Shown one piece after another: positions 16,383 through 25,134 of a stretch of DNA of 64,000 nt. The stretch spans positions 124,001 through 188,000 of the forward strand of contig NZ_JAPNLJ010000008.1 of assembly GCF_026627445.1 (NCBI RefSeq), given 5' to 3'. The DNA comes from Streptomyces sp. H27-H1. Its GTDB lineage: Bacteria > Actinomycetota > Actinomycetes > Streptomycetales > Streptomycetaceae. The translations under genes and the position numbers were made by a program. The notes beneath the pieces were generated by a model that saw only the letters and a list, made by a program, of their open reading frames with translations, did no database searches and was not told the DNA's origin. The first letter of the stretch is position 1; each line of letters starts with the position of its first letter.

Positions 16383-19300
16383 CTACAGGTCGAGGACCAG
16401 GTCCGAGGTCGGCAGCGACTGGCAGGTGAGGACGTCGGTGTCGGGCAGGTCCTCCGAGGGGGTCACGAGGTGGGCCGCCGTGCCCCCCAGCACGGTGCAG
16501 GCGCAGCTCTCGCACTGCCCGACCCGGCAGCCGCTCGGCATGGCGACCCCGGCCGCTTCGCCGAGGGCGAGGAGCGGGCCGTCGTTCTTGCGCCAGGTGG
16601 CGCTGCGTCCGGACCGCGCGAAGGTGACGGTGTACTCGGCGTCGTCGGGAACGGTCACCTCCTGCCGGGCCGGGCGGAACTTCTCGCTGAACACCTCGAA
16701 GCGCGGGACTCCGCGCGCGGTCAGTGCGCCGGTGAGGGCGTCGAGCATGGGCTGCGGACCGCACATGTAGAAGCGGGCGCGGCGGCCGAGGAGTCCGGGG
16801 TCGATGTCGTCGACCGTGATGAACCCGGCGCGGTCGTAGTCGCGGCCCGGTACGTCACCCGTACCGGGGGCGGCGTAGTGGTCGACGACCGTCAGCGCCG
16901 GTATGCGGGCGGCCAGTTCGCGCAGCCGGTCCCGGAAGGGATGGTCGGCCGAGTTGTTGTTTCCGTAGTGCAGGACGACCTCGGGGACGGTGCCGCCGGT
17001 GGCCGCGAGCGTTTCGAGGTAGCTCAGGAACGGGGTGATGCCGATGCCGCCGGCGAGGAGCACGACGGGGTTGTCCGTGTGCGTGGGTATCGCGAACACG
17101 CCTCCCGGGCTCGCCAGGTGGAGCCGGTCGCCGACCCGGAGTTCCTCGTGGACCCGGGTGGAGAAGGCTCCGCCGGGGATGTGGCGCACGGCGAGCCGGT
17201 AGTCGGTGCGGCCGGCCGCGAGGGCCGGGCCGGTCAGGGAGTAGCTGCGGCCGTCCGACGGGTCCTGGACGCTGCCGTCCGGGTGCTCGGCGCGCACCGT
17301 CAGGTGCTGGCCGGGCCGGTAGTCCGGCAGGGCTCCGCCGTCCTGCGGGACGAGCCGCAGGCCCCGGATGCCGGGGCTCACCTCGGTGACAGCGGTGACG
17401 GTGAAGGGGCGGGTTCCGGTCCAGGCGCCGTCGCCGGGTACGGGGCTGATCCGGCAGGCCGCGGACCGCAGGGGTGCGGAGCCGCTGAGCGGGTCGGTAT
17501 CGGTGTGGTCGACCAGCCGGTTGAAGTTGCTGCCCGACTGGCTGGCCGGGTCGGCGCCGGGGAGGGCGAGGTCGATGGCGTCCTGCCACCAGCCGTACTC
17601 GCCGACGACGACGGAGGGGTGCAGCGATTCGTCGAAGCGGGCGCGCAGCCGGATCGAGCCGAGGCGCGTGGCGAGCTCCACCCACTGGCCTTCGCCGATG
17701 CCGTGGGCGGCGGCGGTCCGGGGGTGCAGGTCCACCGAGGGGTCGGTGGCCCGGCGGCGCAGCGTGGTCAGTGACCGCTGCTGGCTGTGGACGAAGTACC
17801 CGTGCTTGGCGCAGGTCAGCACGAGCGGGTATGCGGCGTTCGTGGGCGCGGGGTCGTGGTGCTCGGGCACGGCGGGGTATCCGTGCTCCAGCAGCCGCTC
17901 GGAGTACAGCTCGACGCGCCGGGTGGGCGTGGCGAAGCCGGCCACCGCGTCGCCGTCGCCCGCTACAAGGGCGGCGTACTTGCGGTAGCGCTCCTCGCGG
18001 GGCACCCGGACGCCACCCGGCCGGCCGCGCAGCTCTTCGACGGTCAGGCCCAGGGGTTCGAGCTGCCAGTTCCAGGCGGCCTCGATGTCCCCGTCGAAGA
18101 ACTCCGCCCCCATGCCCAGGCGGCAGGCGAGATCGAAGACGAACTCGGTGTCGCTGCGCGAATCGCCCTGCGGCTCGACCATCCGGGGCCGGAGCTGGAC
18201 CTGCTCCTGGGCCCGGTGGCCGACCTCGAAGCCGAAGCGCAGGGCTTCGTGCTCGTAGGCGCTGTTGACCGGCAGGACGAGGTCGGCGCTGGTGCTGGTC
18301 GGGTTGTGGAAGAGGTCGAGGTGGACCTGGAAGTCGAGCGCTCCCAGCGCCCGCGCGGTGCGGTCGGAGTCGGGCTGGGAGACGACCAGGTTGGACCCGA
18401 AGCCGATCAGGGCGCGGACGGGGTACGGGCGGCCCGTCTCGATGGCGGTGCACAGGTCGCCGGAGTTGATGTAGCCGGAGGCGGGCGGGCCCAGCGGGTG
18501 CTTGTCGAGGCCGAGGGCCTTGGCGCGCTGTTCGGGAGCGAACTGCGCCAGGGAGGTCGCCGGGTTGTAGGGCGGGGCGGGTACGACGTGGTTGCCGCCC
18601 CGGGTGTCGTAGGAACCGGTCAGCGCGTAGAGAGTGGCCAGTGCCCGTTCGGTCTGCGCGGCGTTCGCACTCTGCCCCACTCCGGTCCACCCGTAGTAGG
18701 TGACCGCGGGAGCGGCTGCGATCTCCGCGGCGAGTGCACGGACCTCCCGCTCGGGGATCCACGTGGTGGCGGCCACCCGGTCCGGCGGCCAGTCCGCACA
18801 GGCGGCGGCGTACCGCTCGAAGGCGGGCACGCAGTCGATCACCGATCCGTCATGGAGGGTGACTGCCTGGGTGCCGTGCAGCGCGAAACGCTCGGGGCGC
18901 ACGGCGGCGCGGGCGGTGTCGTAAACCTCGGCCCGGCCGGTCTCCTCGTCGAAGACGGCGAAGCCCGAAGCGCCCACGCCCTCGTACGCGCCGGGGAGCT
19001 CCCGCGCGCGCAGGAACCGCCCGGTGTCGGCGCGGACCAGGAGAGGGGCGTTGGTCCAGGCGCGGACGAAGGCCGCGTCGTAGCCCTCGTCGGCGATGAG
19101 CAGGTGGGCCAGCCCGAGGGCGAGCGCGGCGTCGGTGCCGGGCCGCACCCGCAGCCAGTGGTCGGCCCGCAGCGCGCTCGTGGAGCGGCGCGGGTCCACG
19201 ACCGCGAGCTTCGTGCCGGCCGCCTGGGCGGCGGAGAGGGCGGCGGACTGGGCGAGCCAGGTCTTGGCCGGGTTGAAGCCCCACAGCAGGGCCAGGTCGG

Positions 19301-19805
19301 CGTTCGCGTAGTCGGGCGGCGGGATCGGCGAGCCGAAGGTGAAGGCGTGCGCGAAGTCCTTGTGCCAGTTGCAGATCTCCGCGCTGTACACCGTGTTCGG
19401 GCTGCCGAAGCGCCGTACGAACCGCTCGATCCACTCGGTGGCGTCCGACACCATGGTCCCCGAAGGCGTGGCCACGGCGAAGGCCACCGACTCGGGACCG
19501 CTCTCCGCGGCGATCGCCCCGATCTCCTCGGCGATCTCTTCCATCGCCTCGTCCCAGGAAATGGGCACCCAGCCCGGGTCCGGGTCCGATTTGGGGTTGG
19601 TCCGGCGCAGCGGGGTGGTCAGCCGCCGCGTGCTGTGCGCGATCTCGGGGGCAGCGCGGCCCTTGGGGCACATCGCCGTGCCGGTCGGATGGTCGGGGTC
19701 CGGGCGCACGCCGGTGAGTCGGCCGTCCTCGATGGTGAAGATCGCGCCGCAGCGCGACTTGCAGAGGGTGCAGAAACCCCTCTTCTCTTCGGACACGACG
19801 GACAC
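16383..19805 (-). CDS. Molybdopterin oxidoreductase fused to FNR-type reductase and 2Fe-2S ferredoxin
   Basis: A 1140-residue three-part enzyme. Residues 1-790 are a DMSO-reductase-superfamily subunit: N-terminal 4Fe-4S site Cys12, Cys15, Cys19, Cys46, a likely Mo ligand Cys145 in SAEICNWHKDF, and the C-terminal molybdopterin domain (LVLTCAKHGYFVHSQ). Residues about 810-1045 are a ferredoxin-reductase unit (RSYSLTGP for FAD, VVLLAGGIGITPFLSYLE and FYMCGPQPMLDAL for NAD(P)H). Residues 1055-1140 are a plant-type 2Fe-2S ferredoxin (CRVGQCESCAC, then CQS). No signal peptide, so it is cytosolic. A self-sufficient enzyme, NAD(P)H to Mo, is implied; the substrate (nitrate-like, formate-like or other) is unknown. 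GTG start after AGGAGGACGTC. Confidence 0.88.
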   Translation of the reverse strand: MSVVSEEKRGFCTLCKSRCGAIFTIEDGRLTGVRPDPDHPTGTAMCPKGRAAPEIAHSTRRLTTPLRRTNPKSDPDPGWVPISWDEAMEEIAEEIGAIAAESGPESVAFAVATPSGTMVSDATEWIERFVRRFGSPNTVYSAEICNWHKDFAHAFTFGSPIPPPDYANADLALLWGFNPAKTWLAQSAALSAAQAAGTKLAVVDPRRSTSALRADHWLRVRPGTDAALALGLAHLLIADEGYDAAFVRAWTNAPLLVRADTGRFLRARELPGAYEGVGASGFAVFDEETGRAEVYDTARAAVRPERFALHGTQAVTLHDGSVIDCVPAFERYAAACADWPPDRVAATTWIPEREVRALAAEIAAAPAVTYYGWTGVGQSANAAQTERALATLYALTGSYDTRGGNHVVPAPPYNPATSLAQFAPEQRAKALGLDKHPLGPPASGYINSGDLCTAIETGRPYPVRALIGFGSNLVVSQPDSDRTARALGALDFQVHLDLFHNPTSTSADLVLPVNSAYEHEALRFGFEVGHRAQEQVQLRPRMVEPQGDSRSDTEFVFDLACRLGMGAEFFDGDIEAAWNWQLEPLGLTVEELRGRPGGVRVPREERYRKYAALVAGDGDAVAGFATPTRRVELYSERLLEHGYPAVPEHHDPAPTNAAYPLVLTCAKHGYFVHSQQRSLTTLRRRATDPSVDLHPRTAAAHGIGEGQWVELATRLGSIRLRARFDESLHPSVVVGEYGWWQDAIDLALPGADPASQSGSNFNRLVDHTDTDPLSGSAPLRSAACRISPVPGDGAWTGTRPFTVTAVTEVSPGIRGLRLVPQDGGALPDYRPGQHLTVRAEHPDGSVQDPSDGRSYSLTGPALAAGRTDYRLAVRHIPGGAFSTRVHEELRVGDRLHLASPGGVFAIPTHTDNPVVLLAGGIGITPFLSYLETLAATGGTVPEVVLHYGNNNSADHPFRDRLRELAARIPALTVVDHYAAPGTGDVPGRDYDRAGFITVDDIDPGLLGRRARFYMCGPQPMLDALTGALTARGVPRFEVFSEKFRPARQEVTVPDDAEYTVTFARSGRSATWRKNDGPLLALGEAAGVAMPSGCRVGQCESCACTVLGGTAAHLVTPSEDLPDTDVLTCQSLPTSDLVLDL

Positions 19806-19958
19806 GACGTCCTCCTGGCTCGCGGACCTCTTTCCATTGGACAGCCGTAGAACGGTTGTGAACAGCGGCGATGGTCTTGACCGGGGGTGCCGACGGCCCG
19901 GCCGGAGCAGGACCTGAGTCCTGACCCGGCCGGGTCGCCCTGCCCGGCGGGGTCGCGC

Positions 19959-20891
19959 TCACGGGTGCCGTTTGTGCACCAGTCGGAAGGCGGCACAGAG
20001 GACGGCGGCAGCCGCGGCCAGGAGGATCGAGGTCTCGATGAGCTGGGTCGGCCAGTAGTGCGAGGCCGGGTGGAAGTCGGCGTACAGGGAGGCGACGTCC
20101 GCGTCGGGGCGGCAGGCTCCCGTGGCCCGCGCCTGCGGAATGCAGAAGTACTGGGACAGGCGCTCACCCGTGGTGGTGAGGAGCCCGGCGTCCATCCGCA
20201 GGGCTGAGGGCGGCAGCAATGACTCCGGATCGCCGGGGAAGGACCTGGTGACGGTCTCCACGGAAAGGAACGACCACCGCAGCGCGCGGAGGATCAGCAG
20301 CACCAGACCCGTGAGGACCCCGGTGACCGCCATGGCGACCAGGGTCCGCCGGACCAGCTGTCCGATGAGGGCGCCGAGGGCCACGCCGAGCAGGCAGTAG
20401 GCGACGAGCACCGTCCCACTGCTCTCATACGCACCGAGGTCGCCCCAGCGCAGCCCGTACGTGTCGGAAACCCGGAGCCAGCCCAGACGGTAGATGCCGA
20501 CGAGGGCGAGCGAAGCGAGGACGGCGACCGTGGCCGCCACCGCGACCTTCGCGCCGAGCCAGCCCTTCGCCGTCGTCGACTGGGTGAGGGCGAGCCGCCA
20601 GGTCCCGCTCTCCAGCTCGCGAGCGACCAACGGGCCGGCGACGAATGCACCCACCAGCGCCGGGAAGAACACCAGGCTCTTGGTCGCGGACTGCATGAAT
20701 CCCCGGAGCAGGTCGTATCCGGGGGTCATGACCGGCCGGTGCATCTCGTCGTAGGTCGGGTACGCGCTCCACACGGAGAGCGCGACCATCACGACGAGGC
20801 CCACGGCCAAGAGGGCGGGCACCGCCCACAGCACGCGGCGGTGCTGGCGGACCGTGACCCAGTAGGGGCCCTTCAACGTCAGCGCGCTCAT
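19959..20891 (-). CDS. ABC-2 type transporter permease
   Basis: A 310-residue membrane protein with six predicted helices (first at about 22-42, last near 285-303) and a larger extracytoplasmic loop at about residues 215-280 before the last helix. Its sequence style (LVARELESGTWRLALTQSTT) is that of permeases encoded with YtrA-type GntR regulators. It starts in an ATGA overlap with the ATPase stop. As the third gene of a regulator-ATPase-permease operon it probably forms a homodimeric exporter or a stress-response pump. Substrate unknown. Confidence 0.85.
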   Translation of the reverse strand: MSALTLKGPYWVTVRQHRRVLWAVPALLAVGLVVMVALSVWSAYPTYDEMHRPVMTPGYDLLRGFMQSATKSLVFFPALVGAFVAGPLVARELESGTWRLALTQSTTAKGWLGAKVAVAATVAVLASLALVGIYRLGWLRVSDTYGLRWGDLGAYESSGTVLVAYCLLGVALGALIGQLVRRTLVAMAVTGVLTGLVLLILRALRWSFLSVETVTRSFPGDPESLLPPSALRMDAGLLTTTGERLSQYFCIPQARATGACRPDADVASLYADFHPASHYWPTQLIETSILLAAAAAVLCAAFRLVHKRHP

Positions 20892-21778
20892 GTCCGCACC
20901 GCCTCGGTGGTCTCCGCGTCCGCGTCCGCGTCGAACGGCGGTGCGTCGGGCGCGCGCAGATGGGCGAGCAAGAGTTCCTCCAGGGACGGATGGGACGTCT
21001 GCCAGGTGAGGCTGTCCACGGGGCCCCGTGGGCGTACGAGCGCCGTGAGCTGACGGCCCGTCGTGCGGGCCTCGACGACGGTGTGCGCGGAGAGTTCGCC
21101 GTGGGCGGCGGCGGGGCCGGTGAGCAGCAGATGGGCCGCGCCGACCTCGTCGATCGGGCCGGAGAGGCGGATCCGGCCGCGGTCGACGAGCAGGAGGTGG
21201 TCGCAGGAACCCTCGAGCTCGGTGAGGATGTGCGAGGACATCAGCACGGAGGTGCCGTTCTCGGCGGCGTCGGCCATGAGCGTGCCCATGAGCTGGTGCC
21301 GGGCGAGCGGGTCGAGGTCGGCCATCGGCTCGTCCAGCAGGAGCAGGCCGGGGCGCTTGCCGAGGGCCAGGGCCAGGGCGACCCGGGTGCGCTGCCCGCC
21401 CGAGAGCGTACGGATCTTCGCGCGCGGGTCGAGTCCGCCCGCCTCCACGATGCGCTCCGCCGTCTTCGAGTCCCAGCGCCCGGGGTTGAGCTCGAGGCCC
21501 GACCGCAGGGTCTCGCCGACGGTGAGCTGCGGGTAGAGCGGCTTGTCCTGGCCCACGAACGCCAACTGCTCGCGCGGCGCCGTGCGCAAGGTGCCCTCTG
21601 TCGGGGACATGAGCCCCGCCGCGAGGGCCAACAGGCTCGATTTTCCCGCCCCGTTGGGCCCTACGAGTGCAGAGATCCGGCCCTCGGGCAGCCGGAAGGA
21701 GCAGTCGCGCAGCGCCCAGGTTCCCCGGCGTCCGTAGCGCAGGCCGAGGCCCTCCGCCTCGATCACGGTGTGCGTCAT
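20888..21778 (-). CDS. ABC transporter ATP-binding protein
   Basis: A 296-residue ATPase. Walker A GPNGAGKSS near residue 40, Q-loop FVGQDKPLYP, signature LSGGQRTRVALA, Walker B GLLLLDEPMADLD and the H-loop SSHILTE are all intact. The frame is open far upstream, but the ATG at 21778 overlaps the GntR stop in ATGA and gives the normal length. It pairs with the permease at 19959-20891. Confidence 0.95.
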   Translation of the reverse strand: MTHTVIEAEGLGLRYGRRGTWALRDCSFRLPEGRISALVGPNGAGKSSLLALAAGLMSPTEGTLRTAPREQLAFVGQDKPLYPQLTVGETLRSGLELNPGRWDSKTAERIVEAGGLDPRAKIRTLSGGQRTRVALALALGKRPGLLLLDEPMADLDPLARHQLMGTLMADAAENGTSVLMSSHILTELEGSCDHLLLVDRGRIRLSGPIDEVGAAHLLLTGPAAAHGELSAHTVVEARTTGRQLTALVRPRGPVDSLTWQTSHPSLEELLLAHLRAPDAPPFDADADAETTEAVRT

Positions 21779-22164
21779 TCGTTTTCGTCCCCCTTGAAGT
21801 GCTCTTCCATTACGGCCGAGAAGAGTGCGACCGCGTCGTCCCGTTCCATCCCGTCCTCCCGGGCCCGCCGCGCCCAGTCGGCGAGTTCGGCGCGCAGCGG
21901 GGATTCTGCCGGTGTGCCGCCCAAGGACTTCCGGATGAAGGTGCCGAGCCCCCGCTTCGCCTCGACGAGCCCTTCGCGCTCCAGTTCCCGGTAGGCCTTG
22001 AGGACGGTGTTCGGGTTGATGGCGGTGGCCTCGACGACCTCGCGCGCGGTCGGCAGCTTGTCGCCCGGCTCCAACAGCCCCAGGCGCAGAGCCTGTTTGG
22101 TTTGCTGGACGATCTGCATGTACGTGGCGATGCCGCTGCGCCGGTCGATGCGGTATTCCAGCAC
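21775..22164 (-). CDS. GntR family (YtrA type) transcriptional regulator
   Basis: A 129-residue regulator with an N-terminal winged helix-turn-helix (GDKLPTAREVVEATAINPNT, then VLKAYRELEREGLVEAKRG) and the short C-terminal dimerisation helix pair of the YtrA subfamily (about 75-125). The start is GTG at 22164, only 9 bases from a perfect 13-bp-arm palindrome, so strong autoregulation of the three-gene ABC operon is expected. YtrA-type repressors often respond to cell-envelope antibiotics. Confidence 0.93.
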   Translation of the reverse strand: MLEYRIDRRSGIATYMQIVQQTKQALRLGLLEPGDKLPTAREVVEATAINPNTVLKAYRELEREGLVEAKRGLGTFIRKSLGGTPAESPLRAELADWARRAREDGMERDDAVALFSAVMEEHFKGDENE

Positions 22165-22172
22165 GACAACAG

Positions 22173-22204
22173 CACCCTTTCACTAGGCAAGTAGTGAAAG
22201 GGTG
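22173..22204. promoter_or_regulatory. GntR/YtrA operator palindrome
   Basis: Perfect inverted repeat with 13-base arms, CACCCTTTCACTA (22173-22185) and TAGTGAAAGGGTG (22192-22204), separated by six bases. The inner ACTA-N6-TAGT core is typical of YtrA-like GntR sites. It lies directly before the GntR start at 22164 and includes the AAAGGG that would serve as ribosome binding site, so binding could block both transcription and translation. Confidence 0.85.
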
Positions 22205-22274
22205 GACTGAGGAAGGGAGGCATGTCAACCCATCAGTCCTCTGGGCCAGTTGTCGGGACAGGTGCCGGGTCGGC

Positions 22275-22765
22275 TCAGCCGATGAGCGCCTCGGTGATCT
22301 GGCGGGTGGTCTGCGCCGCGAGGACGGGGTCGACGGCGGGGTGCCAGGTGTAGGCGCCCAGGGCAGTGGCCAAGGCCCAGCCGCGACCGCGGGCCCATGT
22401 GGCGTCGTCCACGCCGAGTGCGCTGCGGAAGACTGCCCGGCCGGAGGCCGACAGCAGGGTGAAGGCAATGGTCAGGTCGCAGGCAGGGTCGCCGATCCCG
22501 AGCCCGCCGGAGTCGATGACCGCGCTGAGGCGGCCGTGGACGGTGAGGAGGTTGCCGGTGTGGAAGTCCCCGTGGAACCAGACCGGAGGCCGGTCCCAGC
22601 CGGGTCGAGGAGGCGTAGGGGCAGCCCCGTCCACGGAGGGAACTGCGCGTCGACCAGGCGTCTGACCAGAGGCCCGTCGATGACCGGACTGACCTCGTCC
22701 AGCACTGCCCCGGTCGGCCCGCTCGTCCCGGTCGCCCCGGTTTCTGTGGTCGTTTCGCTTGCCAA
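22275..22765 (-). pseudogene. Aminoglycoside/macrolide phosphotransferase pseudogene with internal deletion
   Basis: The N-terminal piece (22765 to about 22595) reads VIDGPLVRRLVDAQFPPWTG, then LPLRLLDPAG, the normal start of streptomycete APH-family kinases. It then shifts frame directly into WFHGDFHTGNLLTVHGRLSA, VIDSGGLGIGDPACDL and a normal C-terminus in another frame. About 110 middle residues, including the ATP-binding lobe lysine and hinge, are gone; the joint lies at a GACCCGGC tract that both parts read. The metal-binding DFG is also changed to DSG. A non-functional deletion relic. Confidence 0.85.
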
Positions 22766-23003
22766 GAACAGCTCCTGTGGCCGGCCCGCTCCGGTCGGCG
22801 GGCATTGCGGGCCACTTCAGTGATTCGGGCAGCCGTCTGTCGACCGGGTTCCTCCCGCGACCCCACGACGGTGGTGGGGCCCCTCCAGCCGGAGGGCTTT
22901 CGCGTGGGCGCACCGCCGGCCCGCCTCCTGACGGGGCGGGCCGGCGGCGATCAGGTGCGTACGGCGTTCGGCGTCCCCGTTGGCGGCGGACGGCGGTGCC
23001 GGG

Positions 23004-24833
23004 TCAGGGGCAGGTGACCAGGAGGATGGAGACGACCGTGCAACTGGCGGTCGCGCCGTCGTTGAGCGGGTTGGGGTCGGTCGGCGCGGACACCGTACGG
23101 GTGGCGGAGACCGAGACGCGCCCCAGCGAGAGCAGGCCCAGCGGTACCCGGAACGTCTTGGTGGAGGCGGCGCCGACGGCGATGGTCCCGTAGGCGCAGG
23201 TCACGGTGGACCCGATGGCCGTGCATCCCGGGGACAGGGCGGTGGCGGACGCGCCCGGCGGCAGGGTCGCGGTGAGCGTGGCCGAAGTGACCGTACCGGG
23301 GCCGGTGTTGCGGGCGGTCAAGCTGTAGGAGAGGTAGGGGACGAGCAGGCTCAGGTTCGGCTGCGCGGTCAGGTCCACGTCGATGTCGGCGGGCGGGAGC
23401 TGGTAGGTGTACCGGCCCGCGCCGGCCACGGCGCTGGTGCCGCCGGGCGTGGTGACCTGGACGTCCACCGGGCCCGCGGCGTGGGCCGGCGCGGTGGCGG
23501 TGCAGGCGGTGGGGGTGCAGGAGAGGCTGGCGGCCGGGTTGCCGGGGCCGAAGGTGAGCGCGGTGGCGCCCTGCAGGCCGGTGCCGTTGACGGTGACGGC
23601 CGTACCGCCGTCCGTGGTGCCGGTGGACGGGCTGAGCGAGGTCACCACGGGCAAGGGGACGTAGGTGTACCGGCCGGAGGGGGACGGATCGCTGGTGCCG
23701 CCGGGGGTGGTGGCCCGTACGTCCACGGTTCCGGTCCCGGCCGGTGCGGTGGCGGTGCAGGAGGTCGCGGTGCAGGTGACGCCGGTCGCCTGGTTGTCCT
23801 GCCCGAAGTCGAGGGCGGCGCCCGTCAGGTTGGTTCCGGTGACCGTCACCGCCGTACCGCCTCCCGCGGGCCCGGTGTCCGGGCCGACGGCCGTGACCGT
23901 GGGAGTGAGGGTGAAGGCGAAGACGATCCGGCCGTCCCCGGCGTTGGCCCCTTCGGTCAGGGTGACCGGTGAGCCGGGAACCGTTCCGGAGACCAGGCTG
24001 GATCCTCCGCCACCGCCTCCTCCGCCACCACCGGTGGCGCCGTATCTGCCGCCCGCCCCGCCCCGGCCTCCGCCGCCGTACCCGGCTCCGCCGCGTCCGC
24101 CGGCGCCCGTCGGGTTGAACACGCCCTGGGCGGCGGCGCCGCCGGAGCCGTTCGGGTAGGCGCCGGGAGAGCCGTTCGGGCCCTCGTTGTCAGCGCCGGG
24201 CCCTCCGGTCCCCGCGGCCCCGCCGGCCGTGCCGGTGCCCGGGCCTCCGCCCGTACCGCCCTGCGCGTCGGGGACCATGCCGTTGCCGTCGGCGCCCGCC
24301 CGGCCGCTGTCACCGCCGGCCGCTCCCCGGTACGCGGGGGAGCCGATGCCGGCTCCGCCCGCCCCGCCGCCCGAACCGGCGGTCAGCAGCGGCACGTTGG
24401 CGGCGGTGGTCACCGCGACCAGGGCGCCGCCGAATCCCGGCACGCCGAACTGCACGTTCGCGACACCGTTGGCACCGCGTCGGCCGACGACCACGTTCAA
24501 CGTCTGCCCCGGCGTGGCGGCGACGGTCGCGACGAGGTGGGCGCCCTTGCCGCCCGCGGTACCGTCCCCGGCGTTTCCGCCCCCGGCGCCGTCCAGGGTC
24601 ACCACACCGCCGGTGACGCCCTCGGGCACCGTGACGCTTCCGGAGCCACCCGCCGAGCAGGTGATCGTGGTGGTGGCACCCGCCAGGACCGGTTCGGCGC
24701 ACACGCCCTCCGCCGACGCCGGGGGCGCCAGAGCCGTCAGGCCGCCCGCGGTCAGCGTCGCGGACGCGGCCACCGCCAGCAGCCGGTGACGCCACCGGGT
24801 ACCCGGCCCGTGCAACACAGCAGTCGAAGACAT
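23004..24833 (-). CDS. Secreted glycine-rich protein with IPT/TIG and DUF11-like domains
   Basis: The ATG at 24833, preceded by GGGGGAGA, gives 609 residues; the frame continues open upstream without a better start. A signal peptide ends near ASAEG (about residue 42). A beta-rich Gly-rich domain follows (about 45-290, with long Gly/Ala tracts such as GGGGGGGGGSSLVSG). Two TIG/IPT immunoglobulin-like repeats come next (each VTxVxPxxGxxxGGTAVTVxGTxL) and a C-terminal DUF11-like domain (DLTAQPNLSLLVPYLSYSLT). It probably belongs to the cell surface or matrix, as an adhesin-like or structural protein. No LPXTG sorting signal is visible at the end. Confidence 0.85.
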   Translation of the reverse strand: MSSTAVLHGPGTRWRHRLLAVAASATLTAGGLTALAPPASAEGVCAEPVLAGATTTITCSAGGSGSVTVPEGVTGGVVTLDGAGGGNAGDGTAGGKGAHLVATVAATPGQTLNVVVGRRGANGVANVQFGVPGFGGALVAVTTAANVPLLTAGSGGGAGGAGIGSPAYRGAAGGDSGRAGADGNGMVPDAQGGTGGGPGTGTAGGAAGTGGPGADNEGPNGSPGAYPNGSGGAAAQGVFNPTGAGGRGGAGYGGGGRGGAGGRYGATGGGGGGGGGGSSLVSGTVPGSPVTLTEGANAGDGRIVFAFTLTPTVTAVGPDTGPAGGGTAVTVTGTNLTGAALDFGQDNQATGVTCTATSCTATAPAGTGTVDVRATTPGGTSDPSPSGRYTYVPLPVVTSLSPSTGTTDGGTAVTVNGTGLQGATALTFGPGNPAASLSCTPTACTATAPAHAAGPVDVQVTTPGGTSAVAGAGRYTYQLPPADIDVDLTAQPNLSLLVPYLSYSLTARNTGPGTVTSATLTATLPPGASATALSPGCTAIGSTVTCAYGTIAVGAASTKTFRVPLGLLSLGRVSVSATRTVSAPTDPNPLNDGATASCTVVSILLVTCP

Positions 24834-24908
24834 CGAAGTCTCCCCCTCTCGCCTCCGCCCGGCGGCGGCCGGAGGCGAATACTCCTGGGAAGCCGCGGCC
24901 GGACGCTC

Positions 24909-24941
24909 CCGTACGACGAACCGGAGCGCCGCTTCGTACGG
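24909..24941. promoter_or_regulatory. Inverted repeat in the 301-bp spacer upstream of the TIG protein
   Basis: Arms CCGTACGA (24909-24916) and TCGTACGG (24934-24941) flank a 17-base spacer, about 75 bases before the TIG-protein start. Possible operator or leader hairpin. The rest of 24834-25134 shows nothing recognisable. Confidence 0.35.
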
Positions 24942-25134
24942 CGGTGCCGTGCGTTCGCCGGTATCCCGAGGCCCGTTGGAAGGTCGACGGCCCGGTGATA
25001 CCGGCGGAAGCATCGCAGCGGCCGACGCGCGGCGGGCACCGAATGGCGGATCGTCCCGCCGAACCCGTCGGAAACCCCGAAATCAGCGACCGGACTCGTA
25101 CGAATTTCCGAGCGGACGCGGGGCTCCGGTGTTC

